From Oscheius sp. JU75 (lineage: Eukaryota; Nematoda; Chromadorea; Rhabditida; Rhabditidae), in the NCBI GenBank assembly GCA_037178855.1, contig JASJZC010000006.1, forward strand, positions 3,100,001 to 3,164,000: 64,000 bases of DNA, given 5' to 3'. Shown here one piece after another: positions 27,758 through 36,895 of the stretch (its first letter is position 1; every line of letters starts with the position of its first letter). The notes beneath the pieces were generated by a model. It was given only the letters and a program-made list of their open reading frames with translations, did not search any database and had not been told where the DNA came from. Position numbers and translations under genes: made by a program.

Positions 27758-27999
27758 AATGTTCTGGCTAATTTTGGCTCCTCTTATTGCCCTGACAGCT
27801 GCCAACTGTCCTCCAGGCTACGTCTACTACGGTGGAACGAACAGGTCAGTTTTTTGGATGAGAAACCCTAAAAAAAGTGTTTAAGATCCTTCTTGTTCGA
27901 ATACGCCAGCACTTTTCCTGGTCTGATGCCCAGAAGGAGTGTCAGAGACTGGAGGCAACTTGGCCTCGATTAGGAACAGTGAGGAGAATCAATATCTCA
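27758..27999 (+). pseudogene. C-type-lectin-like gene, 5' part, cut by a Tc5-like element
   Basis: The start encodes a signal peptide and the beginning of a lectin domain (MFWLILAPLIALTAA then NCPPGYVYYGG). After an intron, a second piece carries FSWSDAQKECQRLEA and RLGTVR, the typical start of a nematode C-type lectin-like domain. The Tc5-like element begins at 28000, right inside this exon. No lectin remainder is recognisable after the element (29999 onward), where a second inverted-repeat element follows. The splice between the two pieces also does not keep phase by eye. The gene is probably dead or truncated. Confidence 0.6.
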
Positions 28000-28393
28000 C
28001 AAGGGAAGCCTTTCAACTTAAGCTGGCCTTTGGCAACGAACGAGGTGCCATTCGATAGCTCTAAACATGGGTATAACGGGGTATATTGCCGAATTCGCTT
28101 AACCCCTCCCTGGTCCGAGATATGACACTTTTAAAAATGGCGCCCCCGTATCATCTCGGCGCTTTGGCTACAGGATCCGACGTGCTAAGCTTCGAAGGCT
28201 CTAGAAATCATGGCAGCGTGGTATGACGGTGAGCGCGGTGCGCTGGGAAGTAATTACTTGCTGGTTCGGATCCGCTCAAGTTTTTTTCTTTTTTTTGTCT
28301 ATTATCTGTGATTATGTGCTTTTGTTCTTACATTATGTTTGTTTTTCATAACGCGTAAACTTTTTAGTTTCCACATGAACCCATCTAAAATCC
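28000..28393 (+). repeat. left terminal inverted repeat of the Tc5-like element
   Basis: Pairs with 29602-29995 with almost no mismatch along 394 bp. It begins CAAGGGAAGCC at the junction and contains GATATGACACTTTTAAAAAT, CGCCGAGATGATACGGGGGC (as complement) and AAGTAATTACTTGCTGG. Confidence 0.85.
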
Positions 28394-29175
28394 TCGGATT
28401 TCTGGTTGGAGAGTTTGGTCTAGAAAAAGATGCCGAATTAACTCGAGATGAGCGCCGTCTAGCAAGCCGCTTGAAAGTTATTTTGCAAAGTTCTGTCACC
28501 AGCTCCATGACAATTGAAGAGGAAGATGAAGGTTAGTGAAGTGTTGGCGAAACTTTATTTTGTAGAGCTAAACATCTCTGAAGGATCCGATGATGAATAC
28601 TGCGTAGAGGACGAAGGGACTCGTATGTCTAATCCATTTGAAGATTCTTCTGGTACTGTCAGGTTTTCTGACAAGTACCGAACGATTGACGATGTCCGAT
28701 CGGCTATTGCTTACTACCGCTCTGCCGTAACCGGAAGTCGTAGCTTGGAAGGAATGAACAATAGATTCAAGTGGATTACTACTCGGAATCATCTTCAAAA
28801 GCTACGACAGTTCGAAGCGGCAGGTACGAGTACTTGTTTGTCAATAAATCAGTTTAGATCTCGTGAAAGAAGACCGGAGAAAGGTTTTGGGTTTGCTGTC
28901 AGCCGAACTGTCTGATTGGGTCAAAGAGTCTATCTCCAAAGGCATTTCTCTTCACGACATTGACCTCAAGCAAAAGAGCATCCTATTGAACTTGACGAAG
29001 TATCATCTGCCCAACTTCACCGCGTCCGACTCCTGGCTAGACTCTTTGAAAAAGGTTAGAATTCCTGAAATACGTTTTACGTTTTTTAGAAACATAACAT
29101 CGTGAGTCGAAGAGTTACCAAGTTCGTTAGCCGTGTTTCCTTCCGTAACTCTGCAGCGAATCTACTCAAGGTCAG
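28375..29175 (+). pseudogene. Tc5-like transposase, N-terminal part only
   Basis: Exons about 28375-28531, 28566-28824, 28859-29055 and 29091-29171 can be joined. The start MNPSKILGFLVGEFGLEKD lies within the end of the left inverted repeat. The product has an acidic stretch (IEEEDE, EGSDDEYCVEDEG), a segment NRFKWITTRNHLQKLRQFEA, and a CENP-B/Tc5-type helix-turn-helix: ADLVKEDRRK early, then LPNFTASDSWLDSLKKKHNI, the hallmark of the second DNA-binding subdomain. The frame then decays and the DDE domain is absent. Such a product could bind element ends without cutting. Confidence 0.7.
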
Positions 29176-29601
29176 TTTTTTCATCAAACAAAGTCATATT
29201 TCTGTCAGGTAATCTCTTTGACCCATCGACAGTTCACTCATCACGCTTTCCATTCATTTTGGCAGTATAGTTGGTATGCGTCGGGCTATCAGGTTCTTCA
29301 CCCTCCACCTTTCAAAACTCCTATTCAAATCTGTTTCCCAACCACCCCCCAGATCTGTTCGATTCCAAATTGTAAAGGATTTGGTTTCATGCTTTGTCTC
29401 TTCTGTGACCAGTATTTTTGTTTCTCGCACTATATTATTCAATATCATTGGTGTTAAAGTGGACACAAAAACAAAGTTTTTCCTGTTGAAGTAGTTTAAA
29501 CTAATTTCCAAAAAAGGAGAATACAGACGTTCACTTGGTGCCTCTCTAGTCGAATAACTAAAGCCAAAGAGTGGCTCTTCCTCTTCAATTGTCATAAAGT
29601 T

Positions 29602-29995
29602 GGATTTTAGATGGGTTCATGTGGAAACTAAAAAGTTTACGCGTTATGAAAAACAAACATAATGTAAGAACAAAAGCACATAATCACAGATAATAGACAA
29701 AAAAAAGAAAAAAACTTGAGCGGATCCGAACCAGCAAGTAATTACTTCCCAGCGCACCGCGCTCACCGTCATACCACGCTGCCATGATTTCTAGAGCCTT
29801 CGAAGCTTAGCACGTCGGATCCTGTAGCCAAAGCGCCGAGATGATACGGGGGCGCCATTTTTAAAAGTGTCATATCTCGGACCAGGGAGGGGTTAAGCGA
29901 ATTCGGCAATATACCCCGTTATACCCATGTTTAGAGCTATCGAATGGCACCTCGTTCGTTGCCAAAGGCCAGCTTAAGTTGAAAGGCTTCCCTTG
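29602..29995 (-). repeat. right terminal inverted repeat of the Tc5-like element
   Basis: Reverse complement of 28000-28393. Immediately inside it (29576-29595, minus strand) is a copy of the ATGACAATTGAAGAGGAAGA word found at 28507-28526, joined with loss of about 110 bp. This shows an inverted duplication with a deletion. Confidence 0.85.
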
Positions 29996-30030
29996 TCAGT
30001 GGTGGGTACTGTTTAGAAGTTTTTGAACCG

Positions 30031-30527
30031 CACAAAACGGACAGACTACTTTGCTGTTTGTATATAATTTTATACAATTGGTGAAACAAAACCCCTTTTT
30101 CTATCAGCGCCCAAAGAAGGGTGTACTGATAGTGAAACATTTGTCTTTCGAATAAGTTTGGGGCCTTTTAAAGAAGTTTAGCGATGCCTCTTTCACCTAC
30201 AAGGGAGTAGTTCTCTAACCACTTTAACGTTGGATCAGTTTTTGTTTCAACGCCATGGACTTCTCTTGCCAACTAACTGGAATATCACGTTGTAGATGGT
30301 TTTTTTGGTATATGCATCTGTTCTGGGTATCCAGTGAGACAGTTTTGTTCATAGTTCTAGAGATGCGTTTCATGTTCAAAAACTTGAAAAAAGGCCCCAA
30401 ACTTATTCGAAAGACAAATGTTTCACTATCAATACACCCTTCTTTGGGCGCTGATAGAAAAAGGGGTTTTGTTTCACCAATTGTATAAAATTATATACAA
30501 ACAGCAAAGTAGTCTGTCCGTTTTGTG
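30031..30527. mobile_element. inverted-repeat (fold-back) element
   Basis: The arms of about 140 bp (30031-30171 and 30387-30527) are nearly perfect reverse complements and begin CACAAAACGGACAGACTAC. The loop (30172-30386) has no coding signal. No clear target duplication is seen. It abuts a mariner transposase relic at its right edge and so is probably inserted in, or derived from, that relic. Confidence 0.7.
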
Positions 30528-30905
30528 GACGCACTGCCACTTTTGGGTGTCACTCAGTTCGTGCGGCAACCAAGTGCCCAGTTTCTTCATAAATCTCATT
30601 TGCTTCAAATGATGTTCCACTGCGGCATGGCTGACAGACAGTGCCTCTGCTAGTTCACGGGTAGTTTGCCGATTGTTCTCTTTCACGAGCTGCAGCAGCT
30701 TCGAAACTTGTTGGTCGACCTGACCTTGGCTCATCTTCGACGCTTTTGTCCCCAGACCGAAAGCGATGAAATCACAACTGGCATACCCTCGTAGACGTCG
30801 TCCCTTGGCCATAAACATCGTTGATATTAGCCGCCGTTTGGGCTCCATTCGTATCTTTGAGGAACTCGTATAACATGACATGTCGCAGATGGTAGGGTGG
30901 CAGGT
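30528..30905 (-). pseudogene. mariner transposase relic (N-terminal part)
   Basis: The minus strand reads HLRHVMLYEF, then NINDVYGQGTTSTRVCQL, a stop codon, then FHRFRSGDKSVEDEPRSGRP: the HTH domain of a mariner transposase with its conserved Trp (before FxRFRSG) replaced by TGA. A frameshift later, the second helix-turn-helix continues as QTTRELAEALSVSHAAVEHH and KKLGTWLPHELSD. The catalytic domain is missing and the fold-back element begins where it would follow. Dead by a nonsense codon, a frameshift and truncation. Confidence 0.8.
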
Positions 30906-31639
30906 CATCAATAGTCCGGATCAAAACGAACAGAGAATAGAGAATAAGAAGAAGAGAGGTGGTGTCTTGCATGGTGGTGGTAGAGGACTGAGTGAGCTAC
31001 ACGAGGTGCTATATCAATAGCTCGGACGTTGTCGTACACAAGACAAAGGACATGTTTACAAAAAGCGAAAAGACTTTGTTGCCAACCCAATAAGATCCTG
31101 AACAGGGGACTGCTTGTATTGATTAGGCTTCTTATCATTTTTTTCGTTGTTTCCGCACCGAGACTCCTCCGTTTTAGGTTCTCCATGGAAACAGATCGAT
31201 CTAGGAAGAGGAAGTTAGAAAGAGGTACGTAATCCAGTAGTGATTTTGGTACTTTGATACTACGTGGACGCAATATTTTAAATGTTCTAAAGTGCAGCAA
31301 TCACTTTCCATGAATACAATTTTCTTGTAGAAACTTAATGTTACAGTAACTTAAACTAACTGCAAATGAAAGTTTGTTTAAAGGGAAAGTCTAATTATGC
31401 TAAACGGATAAACAGAGCGCTTTTAAATGGGTCCCGCAATACTTTCCCGAATAAGCTTGAGTTACTTCTTTTGGAGCTATACATACATTTCATCGATTTC
31501 TAAGCGTGCTCAATCGATTCGCCGTCAATCTTCTTAGACCCGTCTACCTTGACACAAAAATTGCTGAGGAAAATGGAGGAAGTAACAAAATGCTGGGCAA
31601 TTCGTTTGAATTTTTGGCGCGCTTTTACGAAAAAAAGGG

Positions 31640-33000
31640 TTTTGAACCTTTGAAAATAGCGTCCATGCAGAACAACATCACTGTTACGATCCGCTGAGAA
31701 GGATCGTAACAATCATGGTGTTCAAACTTGGAGTGATAAGGGACGAGGAGTAGTTAAACCAGCATTTCAATCAGATGACGACAATGTTGACGCTCCTGTA
31801 TCCATCTTCCGGCTCGGGGAGAATATTTCCGACTTGTTCTATTTGGATCAAGGAGGAGAAGGCAGCATTTTTACGGCCAAAGTAACAGATTTAGGGTGGG
31901 TTTGTATTTTACAAAAGTTCAAATCAATGTTTGAGAAAGGCTTGCGTTAAAATCTTTCACAAGTTTGACGAGAACTCGAGGAAGGAAGCAAAAAAGCTCT
32001 TGAGCCTGGTACAGATCCTATCTCTCTTTTATTACTACTTCAGAGTGGAAAGCATCTGAATTTTGTGGAAGTCTTTGGTACGTATGAGGGGTTTAATCCC
32101 GATATGCCCGTATTGAGCCATCAGGGATATGTGATGGAACTTATGGGTGGCGGCACCCTGGAACATGGTAGCTTGGTGAGATCCACCAATACATAATTTT
32201 TAGCAATTTACTCTGAACACCGTTATGAGCCTTCACAAGCCTACTTTTGGATGCTGCAAATAGTTTATGGGGTGGCCTATTTACACATGAAAGATATTGC
32301 TCATCTGGATTTGAAACCTTTGAAGTAGGCAAGACAGAGAGACAGTGAGAGATAAAGAGAAACAAAGAGACAGATACTGAGAGACAGAAAGACAGAAAGC
32401 CAGGGAGACAGAGAGACAGATTGAAGTATTCTTATCCTATATGTTTAGTTTGTTATTGGATTCTACGTGGACATGCGTAAAAATTGCAGACTTTGGGCTA
32501 TCGAAAAACTTGAAACTCTCCAAATTATCTGGCAGGTTGAGCAGACGATTACATAGCAAAAATACATTTACAGAAGAGCAACTTACATGTACATGGCGCC
32601 GGAATTGTTCGCGGTAAACGACGTAGATACACTCGATTTGCGTCAGTGCGACGTTTATTCAATCGGAATAACATTTTGGGAGATACTCTACCGGCAGTAT
32701 GCATTCATTTTGAAAATAATTATGTGTCCAAGGCCACCTTTCGACAAAAACTGGACAGTAGAAGAGCTCTGCTGCAAATTTACGGAAGGAGTGCGTCCCT
32801 GCATGGACAATTTTATTTGGGAACCGGAAATTCAAGGGGCGCTTGAAACGTAAGAAGCTTCTTTCTTCACTTTCATTGTAATTGAGGTCCTGGCAAGAAC
32901 ACCCATCAGACCGCAGTCTCATGTATTGTGTTGTAGCTTTGCGGCAAGCAATGAAGGTGACGTCTTCGTTGCCTTAAAATTGTTGGAAATTCTGTCTCTC
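31640..33000 (+). CDS. protein kinase domain gene (possibly kinase-ankyrin)
   Basis: Exons about 31640-31881, 31940-32008, 32044-32175, 32204-32334, 32459-32535, 32574-32696, 32733-32849 and 32887-32956 give a full kinase fold in order: Gly loop DQGGEGSIFTAK, Lys in ACVKIFHK, GYVMELMGGGTLEHG, the catalytic loop AHLDLKP, KIADFGLSKN, YMYMAPELF, DVYSIGITFWEILY, and a C-terminal SWQEHPSDRS. HRD is changed to HLD, but Asp, Lys, the following Asn and DFG are kept, so activity is plausible. The region after 32956 is less certain. Its start and the link to the ankyrin block at 33594 are inferred; kinase plus ankyrin in one protein is known (RIPK4/ANKK1-like). Intron 5 is filled with GACAGA-like repeats. 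Confidence 0.7.
32336..32425 (+). repeat. degenerate GACAGA-type simple repeat in a kinase intron
   Basis: The stretch is almost pure GACAGA/GAGACAGA-like units (AGAGACAGTGAGAGATAAAG and similar). Very similar purine-rich tracts occur at 46300-46420 and about 62355-62400. Confidence 0.75.
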
Positions 33001-33410
33001 TGTATTTTTCAGACTGTTCGACTTACGAAGTTGAATAGCTTTCGTTCCAGAAAATTCCTGACAATCCCTTCTCGACCCAGAGGCTTCACACATTATATTG
33101 GAGCAGGAAAAAAGAGTACTTTATGAATATACTTCTTGTCTACCTAATGACAGAGCATGAAACAGGCATGATACAAGTATACAAATACTTAGCCGAAAAT
33201 TTTGAAAGAGAGGAACGCATCCATGGAATTGTATCCGTTTGTCAAAGATAAATGCTTCTCTCAACCAAGATTTCTGACGAGCTATATTCGACAACTGTTC
33301 CTTACGTGTATAGACGACAGTCTTCGTTCCATGATTCGTATTTCGCTTTATTGTGGCCAGGATCATCACTTTAAAATATCTCATTCGGTAAAGCAGCAAG
33401 CGGATGTAAT

Positions 33411-33590
33411 GAAAGCGAGTGTCCGGCTATCGTCCAAGCGCACCGTTTGAAAAATTGGCCGGAGCGACCAAAAATTGGAAAAAATGGGCTTTACCGTTTC
33501 TCCAACGATTTCCTGCTTTCGAATGATGCTTATCGTGCGCAAAATGCAGTAGAACAGGGCCAATAGGTTTGTAGTCGGACACTCGCTTTA
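33411..33590. mobile_element. short MITE between the kinase and ankyrin regions
   Basis: 180 bp bounded by AAAGCGAGTGTCCG and its reverse complement CGGACACTCGCTTT. It carries no coding signal. It lies directly between a coding-like stretch ending KQQADV and the first ankyrin motif, so it either interrupts an exon or has made a new intron. Repeat family B ends in the same sequence. No exact target duplication is seen. Confidence 0.7.
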
Positions 33591-34198
33591 AGAACCGTAC
33601 TCCTCTTCATATTGCTGCCACAAAGGGGCATATCGACAAAGTGGAGCTTCTTCTTCAACATGGAGCTATCGTCGACAGTGAAGATAACGATCACGTCACT
33701 CCACTTCACCTTGCTACTCAGGAGGGACACGATCAAGTAGTGGACGTACTTCTTGGGGCTGGAGCTTCAGTCGCTTCAAATAATAAGGATGCGTGGACTC
33801 CATTACACTTTGCAGCAACAAACAATCGCATTGAAAGTGCCAAAATCCTTCTCAAGCATCGCGCGCATCTCGATGCAGCTACTGTGATCGGTGGTACTTC
33901 ACTTCACTTTTCTGCCAAAAAAGGTCATGTTGACATGGTGAAGCTCCTTCTTCAACACGGAACAAAACAAAGTTTAAAGAACCTGTATAAGATCTTGCTC
34001 TCTCTTCAAATCGGCAGCGAGTCTTATCCCACTACCTCGGCCGACTTCTGTCTGTAGACGCTCTTCGAGCGGCAGAGTGAAGAAGGAGCAGCGCCAGAAG
34101 AACAGACCTCATCTGGAATAGACTACTTGGTTTCGAAAGTAGCAATCAGTTCTGAGGGCCACCCTGAATTTATCGACGAGGCCTTCATTATAGAGTAA
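33591..34198 (+). CDS. ankyrin-repeat region, probable 3' part of the kinase gene
   Basis: Four ankyrin repeats are plain: RTPLHIAATKGHIDKVELLL, VTPLHLATQEGHDQVVDVLL, WTPLHFAATNNRIESAKILL and TSLHFSAKKGHVDMVKLLL. After a likely intron ending CTGTAG (near 34056) an acidic tail follows (ERQSEEGAAPEEQTSSGIDY), ending DEAFIIE at a TAA at 34196-34198. Before the MITE, 33200-33405 reads in frame with CFSQPRFLTSYIRQLF and ends KQQADV, typical of the start of an ankyrin unit. Ankyrin repeats bind protein partners. Whether the MITE is removed by splicing is unknown. Confidence 0.65.
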
Positions 34199-34214
34199 TG
34201 GATTGTTAGTGAGC

Positions 34215-34640
34215 ATTAAACACTTCAAACAACTTGAAACTGACCGTTGTTCTTGTTCTTTTCGGTTCCTCCAACTTTCACAAAGGCCAGGGTTGTGAGA
34301 TTTGTCTTGTCGAAAGTACCGCGACTGACTTCAACTCCCTCTTCTTAGACTCCTTCTGACATTTCTTCCTCAATCGTGGATGAGAATACTGCAATAAGCA
34401 AGTTCTGTTGTAGAGTAAGCGAGTTCAGAATAACATTCTCAATATGTTTAGTACTAGAAACCAGTCCTGAGCATGTGAATCTGCATTCTTTTTCAATTCC
34501 TTCCACTTGGTGATCGACTTTTGATCCAGCTGAGTTTCCACTAATAGTGAGCATTCCACCTGCAGCAACAACATCAATGTACAGCTTTTGTTTTTGCTTC
34601 TGTTTCGTGGCCTCGAACAAACAAAAAACAGTCAATCACA
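34215..34640 (-). pseudogene. receptor-L-domain-like family, decayed copy 1
   Basis: The minus strand carries an open stretch of 96 codons (including YIDVVAAGGMLTISGNSAGS), then after a stop, TFDKTNLTTLAFVKVGGTEK. The last part matches copies 2 (45660-46170) and 3 (49548-50760). Stops and missing parts indicate a fragment. The family assignment rests on copy 2. Confidence 0.5.
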
Positions 34641-35094
34641 GACATCATCGCGCTTTCTAGTTTTGATTTTGGAGAACACACACTGAATTGATGTTAACTG
34701 TTACGATGAATTAAGAAGAATGCATGTAACACAAGAAGAATCTTCCGGTTTAGAACAGCCAAAAGAAGTTCGTGCCGTTTATGTACCAAAGGTGAAACAC
34801 ATGATGCTTCCAGCTAGAACTTTTACCATGTTCGTATATTTATTACTGCTTCACATCACATGTACATTCAGACCTTCATTACTCTTCTCTGTTTTTTCTT
34901 GATGTTGCTCTTCTTCCTCCTGCCCAATCCTGAAAACATCCCTTTCCTCCACTGAAACACGAAAAACCACAACAAAGAGTAAAACATTTGTCAAAGTTAC
35001 ACAGTTTTTTTATATACAACGGAAACAGTGCAAATTTAGTGTGGAAGACAAAGTCAAGAGTTTTCGGCGATGGCGGAGAACTGCGTCTCGAGTC

Positions 35095-35206
35095 TGTAAT
35101 TTTTCAGAAACTGAAAGCCAGCGCAATTTCGACTTGCTACGTCTTGTCAAATCACCTGAATTTTAACTTTTGCAAACTAGAAAAAGGTCCGGACTCTCGC
35201 TTTAAC
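35095..35206 (+). repeat. interspersed repeat family B, copy 2
   Basis: Matches 26885-26996 over about 110 bp with few changes and ends GGTCCGGACTCTCGCTTTAA. Confidence 0.65.
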
Positions 35207-35603
35207 TTATCCCGGCTCTTTATTAGTTCACTTGACTCAAACTCTCTGACTAAACTCTTCAGTAGCAGTATCTAGTCATGAGACAAAAAACTCGACTCAC
35301 AGTCACATTAAAGTTTCTGACTGAAATCTCGGTGCTAAACTGTGCTGACTAATACTACGTAACTCCTAGATTTCAGTCCAAGAAACATGTAACATGACCT
35401 GAAAACTCTCACTCCCAAGGAACTCTTGACTCTTTCTTGTGTCTCGACTCTTTCTTGTACTTTCTGGGAGTACATATTTCAAAACGAGACTGGGGAGTCA
35501 TCAAAGCTCTTTCCGAAATTCCACGTTCAGTTCAACTGTCAGCGATATGGGCACACAACAATCTTCCACAACGGAGGCAGTACTGGCTTATGCATCTTTC
35601 ACG

Positions 35604-35750
35604 GTACCTCGATTAGATTGAATGCGGACAGGTTGAAGTGGGAGGAAAGGTCACGACAGTTGGACAGAAGGAAGTAGAAATCGATCAGTTTTGGAAGAAT
35701 CAAATTATTACTGGCATTAAACCCCAAGAAGCAACAGCATTACTTGGACA
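35604..35750 (+). repeat. direct repeat family D, copy 1
   Basis: Matches 36121-36264: shared words are GAATGCGGACAGGTTG, GGTCACGACAGTTGGACAGA and AGGAAGTAGAAATC, ending CCCCAAG-AGCAACAGCATTACTTG. The last part also resembles 52100-52125 (CCCCAAAAAGGCGATAACC) and about 55160-55190. Confidence 0.65.
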
Positions 35751-35919
35751 GGGAGTTAGGCTGAGGAATGGGAAATGGGTTCAAAGAGTGAAAGGGAAGT
35801 GGGTTTGAGGGATAGGAAGTGGGGTCAAAGAGTGGAAAGTGAGTTTCACTTATTAGAAATGACATCAGCAATCGTTTTTGCTGGGGAAAGGGCAAGGTAG
35901 ATATGCCTTAAGGGGCTCA

Positions 35920-35962
35920 ACAAGTTAGGCTACCGCCCCGAAGGGGCGGCAGCCTAACTTGT
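35920..35962 (+). other. strong 19-bp hairpin
   Basis: ACAAGTTAGGCT-A-CCGCCCC, a GAA loop, then GGGGCGG-C-AGCCTAACTTGT: 19 pairs with a single A/C mismatch and a 3-nt loop. It lies between the two copies of repeat family D. It may be a structured RNA, or the scar or end of a mobile element. No poly-T follows directly. Confidence 0.7.
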
Positions 35963-35965
35963 CTA

Positions 35966-36040
35966 TTTTAAATTGTCCTCGCGTCTCTGTCTGTCTGTCT
36001 GTCTGAAGCCAATATTGCCAATTAGTATGCACTATTTTGT
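35966..36040 (+). repeat. interspersed repeat family E, copy 2
   Basis: Reverse complement of 885-948, with two extra CTGT units and small changes. Confidence 0.6.
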
Positions 36041-36120
36041 GCGCACACTAATTGTTTGCAAATCAAGCCGAATCGAGTCAGTTTGGGCAAGCGCGTCTTT
36101 GGGAGGACGTTGCTTCTGTC

Positions 36121-36264
36121 ATGCTACCTCGATTGGAGTGAATGCGGACAGGTTGTAGTGAGAGGATAGGGTCACGACAGTTGGACAGAAGGAAGTAGAA
36201 ATCAAGCAGGTTTGGAAGGATGATTACTGGCATTGAGCCCCAAAGGGCGATAGCATTACTTGTT
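36121..36264 (+). repeat. direct repeat family D, copy 2
   Basis: Pairs with 35604-35750 in the same orientation; it ends AGCCCCAAAGGGCGATAGC then ATTACTTG. Confidence 0.65.
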
Positions 36265-36730
36265 GTTCCAAATGTTTCGCACTCTTCCCAAATTAGAAAA
36301 CTACAAATTGCTCCGAATTAGAAGGAGAGCAACATTTTACCTTCGCAAATTAACAAAGTTTTCGAGACCCTTCTGTTCTCCATCAGAATCCTCACACGAT
36401 CTCATCAATACTATCTTGACAGTTCTCTCCCGTACTCCCTCGGCAATCAAATATCTCTCCTGTACCGTCTCAGACAGTCTTATATGGACAGACACTTTTT
36501 CGAATTGAGCGGGAAAGTTTAGCGCTACAGCAAGATACGACCGCATAACAAGTTGACTTGACTTTATATTCCAGGTTCAATTAACTGTCAAACGAGAGAT
36601 TCCCATGCTTCTTCGAGACCTTTCGACTGTCCTTTGCTCTGTCTCTGTCTCCCTGGACCCATCAAACGAAGCCAGCTGTTGCCTCTTTTCTCTCGAAATG
36701 TGGACACTCGGTCATGTTCTTCTGTGCCTT

Positions 36731-36895
36731 TTTCAGCCGGACAGCTGGTGTCTTTCACTCTTGAAGAAGTCTCTATTGCAACACCTGGACAATGCACAAG
36801 GATCAAGATGGGAGAAGCAGACATAAAGGGACAGAAAAGCCTAAAAACTTTCAACTTGTTCGCCTCAAGAGTTCAAAATAGAAACGGAAACCGGG
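36731..36895 (+). CDS. possible secreted-domain exon, uncertain
   Basis: After a TTTTTCAG acceptor an open frame reads AGQLVSFTLEEVSIATPGQC then TRIKMGE, faintly like the middle of a CUB-type domain. A GT donor follows GNR at about 36895. No neighbouring exon was found, so this may be a relic or chance. Confidence 0.2.

Larger units (their letters stand above)
28000..29995. mobile_element. Tc4/Tc5-like DNA transposon, internally rearranged
   Basis: 1,996 bp with terminal inverted repeats of about 394 bp (28000-28393 and 29602-29995) starting CAAGGGAAGCC. The flanks are C-TCA on the left (27996-27999) and TCA-G on the right (29996-29999): a TNA target duplication in a CTNAG target, the signature of the C. 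elegans Tc4/Tc5 families. The interior encodes only the N-terminal DNA-binding part of a transposase. The right side also holds an inverted copy of part of its first coding exon. No DDE catalytic block was found, so the copy looks non-autonomous. Confidence 0.87.

Noticed and set aside
29254-29595. Minus-strand frame of 113 codons starting MTIEEE
   Set aside because: Its start is an inverted copy of the transposase exon inside the Tc5-like element; the rest has no domain.
30772-30972. Signal-peptide-like start (MQDTTSLLLILYSLFVL) as a secreted gene
   Set aside because: The same frame runs directly into a mariner helix-turn-helix with a stop codon, so it is part of, or fused to, a transposase relic.
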